Part shown: in pieces, positions 32,006 through 44,111 of the stretch
Position numbering within the stretch: position 1 is the first letter of the stretch
Layout: every line of letters begins with the position of its first letter
Assembly (NCBI GenBank): GCA_034620365.1
Contig: JAQGEQ010000349.1
Span: forward strand, 94,503 to 158,502
Reading direction: 5' to 3'
Length of the DNA: 64,000 bases
Source of the DNA: Pegea sp. RAD2-039
Taxonomy: Eukaryota; Chordata; Thaliacea; Salpida; Salpidae
Program-made: the position numbers and the translations under genes
The notes under the pieces: generated by a model
Told to the model about the DNA's origin: nothing
The model's database searches: none
What the model saw: the letters and a program-made list of their open reading frames with translations, nothing else

Positions 32006-32242
32006 TGATAAGAGCGTTTCAGGATTACCTGATTGCTCATTATTCTAGATATCAAGAAAACAAATTAGTGAACTGCTCTTAAACTATAAAGTGATCAGTT
32101 TAATGTGTAATAGTTGAATTTAAAAATCTAACTTTAAACTTTTGTTTTTACCAATTGAAATTATGTAGTAGCACTTGAGTTATTAAGAGCTTGTTCATCA
32201 ACAAAGTTTGATTTTGAAAAATATACTTTTCTAATTATCAAT

Positions 32243-32314
32243 GGCTCGTTGGTCTAGGGGTATGATTCTCGCTTTGGGTGCGAGAGGTCCCGGGTTCAAA
32301 TCCCGGACGGGCCC
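32243..32314 (+). tRNA. tRNA-Pro (TGG), unit 5
   Basis: Consensus; the base at -2 is A (TATCAAT in place of TATCAGT). Confidence 0.95.
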
Positions 32315-32750
32315 TTTGTTACTAACATTTTTGCTGTATACTCATTAATTATCAAATGAACAAAGTTTTTCGAACAATTCTTTTACTAAAGCTTTGAAAA
32401 GAAATTAATAAAAAAGTTGTTAGGTAATGGAATATTTAGGTCAAGTGCTTTTGAAAAGCAAGGAAGATAATGGTTGATAATCACCCGGCATTTATATTTA
32501 TCATTAAGCGTAGGTGTAGTTTTAATGGATTAGCTTAAACTTTAATAAAACGTAAGAAAATAAACTTGACTCTGATCTAATATTTGAAGTTTTCTCTTAT
32601 AGCGTTTTATTTAGTTTGTTTTTGTTTAGTGCAGTAGAAACACTGTTAAAAATTTATACGTTTATATGTTAGCTAAATTCAAACTAAGTAACTAATTATA
32701 GGAGTGACAATTTGAACTTTTTGAATACAACATTGACCATTGTTTTCATC

Positions 32751-32823
32751 GGGGGTGTAGCTCAGATGGTAGAGTGCGCGCTTAGCATGTGTGAGGTACC
32801 GGGATCAATGCCCGGCACCTCCA
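32751..32823 (+). tRNA. tRNA-Ala (AGC), unit 5
   Basis: C25 to T in the D stem (G-T wobble) and C42 to T in the anticodon stem (G-T wobble). The fold is still possible; possibly functional. Confidence 0.85.
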
Positions 32824-33880
32824 TTTTATTGCAAACAAGCTTTAAACTTGAAAATTTAGAAGAAAATTAATTAAGTTAATTTGTCTGTTTTAGTTAAGAT
32901 TATATATCTAATTTTCAAATAATATTATTCCTTAACTCAAAACATTCAGAACAACTTGACATCATATTGCAATCTACTTTTTGAATTACTAAGGCACTCT
33001 CATAAATGATATTAGGACAAAACTCAACATTAAATATCTACTGAAGCTTTTTAACAACAATAGAATTTAGGTTTATTTTTCATCCAGCTATTAGTCATTT
33101 TTTAATGATAATTTATCAAGCTATTGATAAACATCAACAAATTTATATGTTTCAATTATAATGTATTCTATTAGACCAAACGTGATAAAAGAAAAATGTT
33201 TTTAAAATTTCATTTAATTGAATTTTTAAATTTAAAAGTTTAGCTGATAAATTATTTAAATAATGAAATTCAAACTGATTTTTAACTTTCATAAACTTTC
33301 TTAGATTAAATTATATTAGACAAAACAACATTTAACCTATTAGTAAATGATTTGAAAAGTTTTAAAAAAAGCTAAAACATTTTCTTAGTAATATTTGAAT
33401 GATTTAACTTGAAAGAAACTAATTTCTTCGTTTGTGAATCCTTTAAAACTGTTCAGAAAAAATCATTTTGGAACTTACAGGCTTTGTTGTTCGTCTGTTT
33501 ATACAAAAAAAAATTAACTAGAATCTATTTGAATTTAGTTTTAATTTAATTCCATAAATAATTTATTTATTTTTCGAAATTTTCATATTTCTTTTACTCA
33601 GTCTAATTTGTGACTAGCAAATTCTTTTCAACAATTTCTAATTCCTTCATTTCAACAAAGAAGCAATTCAGTAGAAACAAATTTAAATGAAATTCTAAAT
33701 TATTTATCTTAGATTTTAAACGTAACTTGATTTGTATTTAACCTTATTGTTCTTAATATATTTTTGTCGTTTTACAAACAAGCATATATCCTTCACATTT
33801 ATTAAAATAATTAAAATAAATTTTCTGTTATATTTGCAAAATCATCATTTTCTAAATTATCTTAAAATGTACAAAAATAT

Positions 33881-33963
33881 CCTTCGAGCCGGATTCGAAC
33901 CAGCGACCTATGGATTTCTATGCACGCTACAGTCCACCGCTCTACCAACTGAGCTATCGAAAG
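33881..33963 (-). tRNA. tRNA-Tyr (GTA), unit 6
   Basis: Shares the T2-G71 wobble with unit 5, which suggests the two copies derive from one duplication. Intron variant CGTGCATAGAA. Confidence 0.9.
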
Positions 33964-34200
33964 TGATAAGAGCGTTTCAGGATTACCTGATTGCTCATTA
34001 TTCTAGATATCAAGAAAACAAATTAGTGAACTGCTCTTAAACTATAAAGTGATCAGTTTAATGTGTAATAGTTGAATTTAAAAATCTAACTTTAAACTTT
34101 TGTTTTTACCAATTGAAATTATGTAATAGCATTTGAGTTATGAAGAGCAGGTTCATCAACAAAGTTTGAGTTTGAAAATTATACTTTTCTAATTATCAGT

Positions 34201-34272
34201 GGCTCGTTGGTCTAGGGGTATGATTCTCGCTTTGGGTGCGAGAGGTCCCGGGTTCAAATCCTGGACGGGCCC
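34201..34272 (+). tRNA. tRNA-Pro (TGG), unit 6
   Basis: One change in the 3' strand of the T stem (CCTGG for CCCGG), giving a G-T wobble. Confidence 0.92.
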
Positions 34273-34709
34273 TTTGTTATTAACATTTTTGGTGTATAAT
34301 CATTAATTATCAAATGAAAAAAGTTTTTCGAAGAATTCTTTTACTAAAGCTTTGTCAAGAAATTATTAAAAGGGTTGTCAAGTAATGTGATATTTAGGTC
34401 AAGTGCCTTTTAAAGGCAAGGAAGATAATGGTTCATAATCACCCGGCATTTATATTTATCATTTAGCCAGGTGTAGTTTTAATGGATTAGCTCAAACTTT
34501 AATAAAACCTAAAAAAATAAGCTTGACTCTGATCTAATATTTGAAGTTTTCTCTTATAGCCTTTTATTTAGTTTGTTTTTGTTTAGTGCAGTAGAAACAC
34601 TGTTAAAAATTTGTACGTTTATAAGTTAGCTAAATTCAAACTAAGTAACTAATTATAGGAGTGACAATTTGGAAACTTCTTGAATACAACATTGGCCATT
34701 GTTTTCATC

Positions 34710-34782
34710 GGGGGTGTAGCTCAGATGGTAGAGCGCGCGCTTAGCATGTGCGAGGTACCGGGATCAATGCCCGGCACCTCCA
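34710..34782 (+). tRNA. tRNA-Ala (AGC), unit 6
   Basis: Consensus copy. Confidence 0.95.
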
Positions 34783-35840
34783 TTTTTTTGGAAACAAACT
34801 TTTAACTTGAAAATTTAGAAGAAAATTAATTAAGTTAACTTATCTGTTTAAGTTAAGAATATATATCTAATTTTCAAATAATATTATTCCTTAACTCAAA
34901 ACATTCAGAACAACTTGACATCATATTGCAATCTACTTTTTGAATTACCAAGACATTCTTTATAAATGATATTAGGACAAAACTCAACATTAAATATCTA
35001 CTGAAGCTTTTTAACAACAATAGAATTTAGGTTTATTTTTCATCAAGCTTTTAGTCATTTTTTAATGATAATTTATCAAGCTATTGATAAACATCAACAA
35101 ATTTATATGTTTCAATTATAATGTATTCTATTAGACCAAACGTGATAAAAGAAAAATGTTTTTAAAATTTCATTTAATTGAATTTTTAAATTTAAAAGTT
35201 TAGCTGATAAATTATTTAAATAATGAAATTCAAACTGATTTTTAACTTTCATAAACTTTCTTAGATTAAATTATATTAGACAAAACAACATTTAACTTAT
35301 TAGTAAATGATTTGAAAAGCTTCAAAAAAAGCTAAAACAACTTCTTAGTAATATTTGAATCACTTAACTTGAAAGAAACTAATTTCTTCGTTTGTGAATT
35401 TTTTAAAACTGTTCAGAAAAAATCATTTTGGAACTTACAGGCTTTGTTGTTTGTCTGTTTATACGAAAAAAATATTAACTAGAATCTATTTGAATTTAGT
35501 TTTAATTTAATTCCATAAATAATTTATTCATTCTTCGAAATTTTCATATTTCTTTTACTCAGTCTAATTTGTGACTAGCAAATTATTTTCAACAATTTCT
35601 AATTCCTTCATTTCAACAAAGAATCGATTCAGTAGAAAGAAGTTTAAATGAAATTCTAAATTATTTATCTTAGATTTTAAACGTAACTTGACTTGTATTT
35701 AATCTTATTGTTCTTATTATATTTTGGTCGTTTTACAAACAAGCATATATCCTTCACCACTATTAAAATAATTAAATAAACTTTCTGTTATATTTGCAAA
35801 ATTAACATTTTTTAAATTATCTTAAAATGTACAAAAATAT

Positions 35841-35923
35841 CCTTCGAGCCGGATTCGAACCAGCGACCTATGGATTTCTATGTACGCTACAGTCCACCGC
35901 TCTACCAACTGAGCTATCGAAGG
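35841..35923 (-). tRNA. tRNA-Tyr (GTA), unit 7
   Basis: Consensus; heads the second class M unit. Confidence 0.95.
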
Positions 35924-36228
35924 TGATCATGTAATTTTAATTGATCTAAACTTTGCAAGAACTTGTTAAAAAATCATTTTCTTAAGTTTTAAAACATACT
36001 TATGCATGTATTTACTGATTACAATAAATGCAAAGGAGATTGCCTGATAGAGCACCTATCGCTAATACACATTCTCACAAATACTTAAAATGAAATATAA
36101 AAAGGATGTAACACATGGGATTTCAGTAGTTGCCAAAAAATTAAAAATATGGAATATCACATGATTTATTAAGAGCGGGTTCATCAACAAAGTTTGATTT
36201 TGAAAAATATACTTTTCTAATTATCAGT

Positions 36229-36300
36229 GGCTCGTTGATCTAGGGGTATGATTCTCGCTTTGGGTGCGAGAGGTCCCGGGTTCAAATCCCGGACAAGCCC
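36229..36300 (+). tRNA. tRNA-Pro (TGG), unit 7, degenerate
   Basis: G10 to A in the A box, and the 3' acceptor reads ACAAGCC: T4-A69 pairs but C5-A68 is a mismatch. Probably weak or inactive. Confidence 0.8.
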
Positions 36301-36725
36301 TTTTTAGGTAACTTTGGTGTTGAATAATCATTTAACTTACTTTGCTGAAAATTTTTATTATTTTTTTAGTTATTGCTTTGCCTAAGAACTTGTTAAAACC
36401 TAGTTCAGCAAAAGTAAATTTAGAGTGGACTTCTTTTTAAATGCAAAGATGATAAGATTTCATAATCGACAATTACATTTATCTTGCGGCAAAAGTGGTA
36501 TCTTAATGTGTTAGGTTATAGATTGACAAAACTGCCTCAATGACAATTAACTGTAGTTCTAATATAGATTTCTTTTATGGCTTTATCTGTTTGTTCTGGG
36601 TTTTGTGCAGAATCTTGAAAATATTATTAAAGAGTTACGGGTTTTTAGTTAAACTAATTTTTGGTTAACTAAATAATTAAAATTTCAAAAATTTCTAGAA
36701 CATACTTTTGGCGACTCTTTTTATC

Positions 36726-36798
36726 GGGGGTGTAGCTCAGATGGTAGAGCGCGCACTTAGCATGTGTGAGGTACCGGGATCAATTCCCGGCACCTCCA
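36726..36798 (+). tRNA. tRNA-Ala (AGC), unit 7
   Basis: The anticodon stem is CGCAC/GTGTG: the G30-T40 wobble becomes A-T, while 28-42 becomes a wobble. The T loop ends ATT instead of ATG. The fold is intact. Confidence 0.85.
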
Positions 36799-37709
36799 TT
36801 TTCTTGCAAACAAACTTTTAACTTTTTACACAACTCAATGAATGCTGGTTCACACTTCGAAAATTGAAATGTAATAATTCGTTGAAAGGATCTTAAATAA
36901 ATGTAAGAATAAACTTTTGATGTACAAGTAGAAAGTGATTTTCACTTCTGAAATTTTTACTTTCTGTTGATTAAAAGAAAAAATGGAGCAAATTTCAGCA
37001 TAATTTTCAGCTGATAAAATTTTTGAAAGTGAATCTTTATTTGACGTTACAGATAAACTTTATAAGATTAAATTTGTTAAAAGTCAATCAAACGTGAAGC
37101 AAGCTAGTTAATAATATGAAAAACTTCAAAAATTTTAAATAATTTTTAAGTAATAACTGAAAGATTCGATTAAACAAATTATTTCTTCTATTATGATTAG
37201 TTTCTGTAGATTGCTCGAAAATATTGTTGTTGAAAAAACTTGTTTCGAAGTATTTGAACTCATTAAAAGTTGGTTCAATAAAAACATTTTTAATTTGAAA
37301 TGTTTTTTGCATCATAAGCAGCTTGTTGGGTTTTCTATTCTAGATGGTTACAGGTTCAATTCTTCATTATTACTGTTTTTTGAAAGTTTATTAAATGATA
37401 ATTTAGATTGAAAAGAAAACCTTGCAACTTCTCATATAATTCAGATATACATTAGGTTTGTATGAATCAGTTGCTGTAGTCATTATTTTTGATTATTAAC
37501 TTGCTGATATTAGTTATTTATTTATACAAAGATGTTTAGAATTTTTAAAGTTTAATAAATTCTATTTTAACAATCTCTTTCTCTGCTTAAAACATAATCC
37601 TTTTCAAACCTAAAAAAATTTAGTTTACTTCTAATGCGATTACAATAATCAAATTTAATAGAATCTAAACTTCAAACTTTAATATTTCTTTCAAAAATAT
37701 TGAAATTAT

Positions 37710-37792
37710 CCTTCGAGCCGGATTCGAACCAGCGACCTATGGATTTCTATGTACGCTACAGTCCACCGCTCTACCAACTGAGCTATCGAAGG
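37710..37792 (-). tRNA. tRNA-Tyr (GTA), unit 8
   Basis: Consensus; followed by E module 2. Confidence 0.95.
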
Positions 37793-39470
37793 TGATGAGG
37801 TTACTCTTATTCAATCTGACTTTGATTTTTTTCTGATTGCTTAAAAATGTTGATTATCTATTTACTATTATTCTTCAAATATAAACTAAAAGTTATCTGC
37901 TCAGAGTAGATCTAGTTGTATCTAAGACAAATTATAAAGTTAGTAAAAGAAATGAAATAATAACCAATTTTACTTTGATATTAACTTTTTTTATCGCTTA
38001 TATTCATAGTAGAACTTTATTTAAAACTCAAATATTATCTTCCTAAAGAGTAAACAAATAATCAAACCATGTAAAAACTTGCTTCGTCATCAGTATCATT
38101 CTCAAGAAAATATCAAAGATTTAAATAATAAGTTAGCCTCCAGCACTTCAATTTTCTTCAAACTATCATCAACCTTTCCTCTGTAGAAGGCTTTGTAAGA
38201 GTACTGTTCCTGACTTGTAAAGCAAGTCCAGTAAGATGTGTCCTTATGGTGTTCGTTGACAGAAACTAAAGTAAATGGAATGAAGAGTTTTCTTTGTCGA
38301 TGTACCTAACACTTACTGCCTCTGGTAGCATCTTCTGCTAATCCTTTGTTGGTTGTTTTGTGGACTTTATTTGACACCTCACTGCCTTTTAAACTATTTT
38401 CTTCTTCTGTTGATCCTTTAACTAGTAAGGAGCTGTACTACTGCTTGAAATATCTTTTTGTTGTAAATATTACTTCAGTTCTTGAAACATAGAATCCTTC
38501 GACTGGTCTGAATGGATACTGCAAGTTCTAGAAAGTGAAAAAATACCAAGATGCTAATTCTATCTTCCAACTCAGGACTTTAGTATTTGTTCGACTTCTT
38601 TATTAAGTTCAGGATAAACACAACCAACTTTGAATCAGCTATAATGAAGAATTCATCGCACAAGTAACTGACTCCACTTTCAAACCAACTTAATAATGGG
38701 AGTAGCCTCCTTTTCCACTACTAGGTGTGACAACCACGACTCTTGCATAAATCTGTACAAAATGGCCACTGTACTTGCAGTTTGATTGAAAGTTGATACA
38801 GCTACATCACTTGTATTCAACCGAGAATGATGAAGATTCATAAATATATTGTAATGTTGATTTGGAAATATCTTTCATGAGTTGTTCAAGTTTCTGATTC
38901 TCTATTTTTCTTTAACGGCACTGATGGAGGTTCTTTAATCGTTGAATTTTATCTGAAAATTGCAAGTTGGTTTTAGGTGATAAGCAAAAAGTCTTGATGA
39001 CTTTGCATGTGCAGATGACTGAAGATTCATAAGAAGTTTCCAGATCTTATTAATTTGGGGTTTTTACACGATATCCTAGAAACCAGGGTTTTTTTGTTGA
39101 GCTCCATCTACAGTTTTGATTGGTATAAAGTCATTTTTCTGTCTATAAACGATTTAAGAAACCTTTTTGATTTGTAAACCTTATACTGAGATGACTGTAG
39201 AATAATTTTAGTGAGAAACAGTAATGTATTTTGAAGCTCATTGCTTGTTATTAGTTTAAGTCATTTTACTTTCAAACATTTCCATATGTAAATACAATCT
39301 CAATACATTTTCGAATACAAATATATTAAATTTACTAACCTCAACAGTCGTAAAGGTTTAGTCTCTCTTGAGTTGGTTACCCGGTGGTAGGCTGGTTTTA
39401 ACAATAAAAAGCAAAACAACTAACAACTATCTCATTTATCATCAATCAATGTTAATGCTAGTTTACTAAG
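37793..39470 (-). repeat. E module 2 (ORF frameshifted)
   Basis: Full-length E module. The region matching the 76-codon ORF (38102-38331) is 230 nt, not 231: one A is missing in AAAGTAAATGG relative to the other copies, so the frame is broken. Confidence 0.7.
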
Positions 39471-40190
39471 CTATTGATATAAATCAACAAACTTATTAAA
39501 AGAAAAATGTTTATAAAATTTCATTTAATTAAATTTTTAAATTTAAAAGTTTAGCTGATAAATTATTTAAATAATGAAATTCAAACTGATTTTTAACTTT
39601 CCTAAACTTTCTTAGATTAAATTATATTAGACAAAACAACATTTAACCTATTAGTAAATGATTTGAAAACCATCAAAAAACGCTAAAACAACTTCTTAGT
39701 AATATTTGAATGATTTAACTTGAAAGAAACTAATTTCTTCGTTTGTGAATATTTTAAAACTGTTCAGAAAAAATCATTTTGGAACTTACAGGCTTTGTTG
39801 TTCGTCTGTTTATACGAAAAAATATTAACTAGAATCAATTTGAATTTAGTTTTAATTTAATTCCCTAAATAATTTATTTATTTTTCGAAATTTTCATATT
39901 TCTTTTACTCAGTCTAATTTGTGACTAGCAAATTATTTTCAACAATTTCTAATTCCTTCATTTCAACAAAGAATCGATTCAGTAGAAATAAATTTAAATG
40001 AATTTCTAAAATATTTATCTTAGATTTTAAACCTAGCTTGACTTGTATTTAATTTTATTGTTCTTAATATATTTTGGTCGTTTTACAAACAAGCATATAT
40101 CCTTCACATTTATTAAAATAATTAAACAAATTTTCTGTTATGTTTGCAAAATTATTATTCTTTAATTAATCCTAAAATGTACAAAAATAT

Positions 40191-40273
40191 CCTTCGAGCC
40201 GGATTCGAACCAGCGACCTATGGATTTCTATGTACGCTACAGTCCACCGCTCTACCAACTGAGCTATCGAAGG
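40191..40273 (-). tRNA. tRNA-Tyr (GTA), unit 9
   Basis: Consensus copy. Confidence 0.95.
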
Positions 40274-40449
40274 TGATAAGAGAGTTTCAGGATTACCTGA
40301 TTGCTCATTATTCTAGATATCAAGAAAACAAATTAGTGAACTGCTGTTAAACTAAAAAGTGATCAGTTTAATGTGTAATAGTTGAATTTAAAAATCTATT
40401 TTTAAACGTTTGTTTTGACCAATTGAAACTATGTAATGGCACTATTAAT

Positions 40450-40494
40450 GGCTTTGGGTGCGAGAGGTCCCGGGTTCAAATCCCGGACGGGCCC
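40450..40494 (+). pseudogene. tRNA-Pro 3' half, unit 9
   Basis: Only GGCTTTGGGTGCGAGAGG through the T arm and 3' acceptor remain. The D arm, A box and about 80 bp including the conserved 5' flank are deleted (the junction follows GGCACTATTAAT). It cannot fold as a tRNA. Confidence 0.92.
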
Positions 40495-40931
40495 ATTGTT
40501 GCTAACATTTTTGCTCTATAATCATTAATTAGAAAATGAACAAAGTTTTTCGAACTATTCTTTTACTAAAGCTTTGTCAAGAAATTATTAAAAAAGTTGT
40601 TAGGTAATGAGATATTTAGGTCAAGTACTTTTGAAAGGCAAGGAAGATAATGGTTCATAATCACCCGGCATCCATATTTATCATTTAGCCAGGTGTAGTT
40701 TTAATGGATTAGCTTAAACTTTATTAAAACGTAAGAAAATAAACTTGACTTTGATCTAATATTTGAAGTTTTCTCTTATAGTCTTTTATTTAGTTTGGTT
40801 TTGTTTAGTGTAGTAGAAACACTGTTAAAGATTTGTACGTTTATAAGTTAGCTAAATTCAAACTAAGCAACTAATTATAGGAGTGACAATTTGGAAACTT
40901 CTTGAATACAACATTAGCCATTGTTTTCATC

Positions 40932-41004
40932 GGGGGTGTAGCTCAGATGGTAGAGCGCGCGCTTAGCATGTGCGAGGTACCGGGATCAATGCCCGGCACC
41001 TCCA
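40932..41004 (+). tRNA. tRNA-Ala (AGC), unit 9
   Basis: Consensus copy. Confidence 0.95.
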
Positions 41005-42066
41005 TTTTTTTGGATACAAACTTTTAGCTTGCAAATTTAGAAGAAAGTTAATTAATTTAATTTATCTGTTTAAGTTAAGATTATCCATCTAATTTTCAAG
41101 TAATATTATTCCTTAACTTAAAACTTTTAGAACAACTTGACATCATCTTGCAATCTACTTTTTGAATTACCAAGACATTCTTCATAAATGATATTAGAAC
41201 AAAACTCAAAATAAAATATCTACTGAAGCTTTTTAACAACTATAGTATTTTGGTTTATTTTTTATCTAGCTATAAGTCATTAGGATTTGTTAATGATAAT
41301 TTATCAAGCTATTGATAAACATCAACAAACTTATATGTTTCAGTTATAATGTATTCTATTAGATCAAACGTGATAAAAGAAAAATGTTTTTATAATTTCA
41401 TTAATTTGAATTTTTAAATTTAAAAGTTTAGCTGATAAATTATTTAAATAATGAAATTCAAACTGATTTTTAACTTTCATAAACTTTCTTAGATTAAATT
41501 ATATTAAACAAAACAACATTTAACCTATTAGTAAATGATTTGAAAAACTTCAAAAAAAGCTAAAACAACTTCTTAGTAATATTTGAATGACTTAACTTGA
41601 AAGAAACTAATTTCTTCGTTTGTGAATCTTTTAAAACTGTTAGAAAATTCATTTTGGAACTTACAGGCTTTGTTGTTCGTCTGTTTATACGAAAAAAATA
41701 TTAACTAGAATCTATTTGAATTTTGTTTCAATTTAATTCCATAAATAATTTATTTATTTTTCGAAATTTTCATATTTCTTTTACTCAGTCTAATTTGTGA
41801 CTAGCAAATTCTTTTCAACAATTTCTAATTCCTTCATTTCAACAAAGAAGCAATTCAGTAGAAATAAATTTAAATGAAATTCTAAATTATTTATCTTAGA
41901 TTTTAAACGTAACTTGACTTGTATTTAACCTTATTGTTCTTAATATATTTTTGTCGTTTTACAAACAAGCATATATCCTTCACATTTATTGAAATCAATA
42001 CAAAAATTTTCTGTTATGTTTCCAAAGTTATCATTCTTTAATTAATCATAAAATGTATAAAAGTAT

Positions 42067-42149
42067 CCTTCGAGCCGGATTCGAACCAGCGACCTATGGA
42101 TTTCTATGTACGCTACAGTCCACCGCTCTACCAACTGAACTATCGAAGG
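42067..42149 (-). tRNA. tRNA-Tyr (GTA), unit 10
   Basis: One change in the D stem and A box (TAGTTCAGTTGG), giving a T11-G24 wobble. Confidence 0.9.
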
Positions 42150-42385
42150 TGATAAGAGCGTTTCAGTATTACCTGATTGCTCATTATTCTAGATATTAAG
42201 AAAACAAACTAGTGAACTGCTCGTAAACTATAAAGTGATCAGTTTAATGTGTAATAGTTGGATTTAAAAATCTAACTTTAAACGTTTGTTTTGACCAATT
42301 GATACTATTTAATAGGACTTGAGTTATGAAGAGTAGGTTCATCAACAAAGTTTGATTTTGAAAAATATACTTTCTAATTATCAGT

Positions 42386-42457
42386 GGCTCGTTGGTCTAG
42401 GGGTATGATTCTCGCTTTGGGTGCGAGAGGTCCCGGGTTCAAATCCCGGACGGGCCC
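42386..42457 (+). tRNA. tRNA-Pro (TGG), unit 10
   Basis: Consensus copy. Confidence 0.95.
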
Positions 42458-42893
42458 ATTGTTGCTAACATTTTTGCTCTATAATCATTAATTAGAAAAT
42501 GAACTAAGTTTTCGAAGAATTCTTTTACTAAAACTTTGTCAAGAACTTATTAAAAAGGTTTTTAAGTAATGTGATATTTAGGTCAAGTCCTTTTTAAAGC
42601 CAAGGAAGATAATGGTTCATAATCACCAGGCATTTATATTTATCATTTAGCCAGGTGTAGTTTTAATGGATTAGCTTAAACTTTATTAAAACGTAAGAAA
42701 ATAAACTTGACTCTGATCTAATATTTGAAGTTTTCTCTTGTAACCTTTTATATAGTTTGGTTTTGTTTAGTGTAGTAGAAACACTGTTAAAAATTTGTAT
42801 GTTTATATGTTAGCTAAATTCAAAATAAGTAACTAATTATAGGAGTGACAATTTGGAAACTTCTTGAATACAACATTGGCCGCCCTTTTCATC

Positions 42894-42966
42894 GGGGGTG
42901 TAGCTCAGATGGTAGAGCGCGCGCTTAGCATGTGCGAGGTACCGGGATCAATGCCCGGCACCTCCA
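42894..42966 (+). tRNA. tRNA-Ala (AGC), unit 10
   Basis: Consensus copy. Confidence 0.95.
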
Positions 42967-44028
42967 TTTTTTTGGATACAAACTTTTAGCTTGCAAATTT
43001 GGAAGAAAGTTAATTAAATTCATTTATCCTTTTAAGTTAAGATTATCCATCTAATTTTCAAGTAAAATTATTCCTTAACTGAAAACTTTAAGAAAAACTT
43101 GACATCATCTTACAATCTACTTTTTGAATTACTAAGACATTCTCATAAATGATATTAGAACAAAACTCAACATTAAATATCTACTGAAGCTTTTGAACAA
43201 CAATAGTATTTAGGTTTATTTTTCCTTAAGCTATTAGTCATTAGGATTTTTTAATGATAATTTATCAAGCTATTGATAAACATCAACAAACTTATATGTT
43301 TCAGTTATAATGTATTCTATTAGAGCAAACGTGATAAAAGAAAAATGCTTTTAAAATTTCATTTAATTAAATTTTTAAATTTAAAAGTCTAGCTGATAAA
43401 TTATTTAAATAACGAAATTCAAACTGATTTTTAACTTTCATAAACTTTCTTAGATTAAATTATATTAGACAAAACAACATTTAACTTATTAGTAAATGAT
43501 TTGAAAAGTTTAAAAAAAAGCTAAAACAACTTCTTAGTAATATTTGAATGATTTAACTTGAAAGAAACTAATTTCTTCGTTTGTGAATCCTTTAAAACTG
43601 TTACGATAAAATGATTTTGGAACTTACAGGCTTTGTTGTTTGTCTGTTTATACAAAAGAAAATATTAACTAGAATCTATTTGAATTTAGTTTTAATTTAA
43701 TTCCATCAATAATTTATTTATTTTTCAAAAATTTCATATTTCTTTTACTCAGTCTAATTTGTGACTAGCAATTTCTTTTCAACAATTTCTAATTCCTTCA
43801 TTTTAACAAAGAAGCAATTCAGTAGAAATAAATTTAAATGAAATTTTAAATTATTTATCTTAGATTTTAAACGTAACTTGACTTGTATTTAACCTTATTG
43901 TTCTTAATATATTTTTGTCGTTTTACAAACACACATATATCCTTCTCATTTATTGAAATTATTAAATAAACTTTCTGTTATATTTGCTAAGTTCATTCTT
44001 TAATTAATCATAAAATGTTAAAAAATAT

Positions 44029-44111
44029 CCTTCGAGCCGGATTCGAACCAGCGACCTATGGATTTCTATGTACGCTACAGTCCACCGCTCTACCAACTGA
44101 GCTATCGAAGG
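44029..44111 (-). tRNA. tRNA-Tyr (GTA), unit 11
   Basis: Consensus; followed by E module 3. Confidence 0.95.

Noticed and set aside
31876-32082. Short plus-strand ORFs over tRNA-Tyr genes containing RAGFEPATYGF and ALPTELS (also at 33732, 40144, 55848, 58977)
   Set aside because: They are antisense readings of the tRNA-Tyr gene itself. This peptide is a well-known spurious protein produced by translating tRNA loci.
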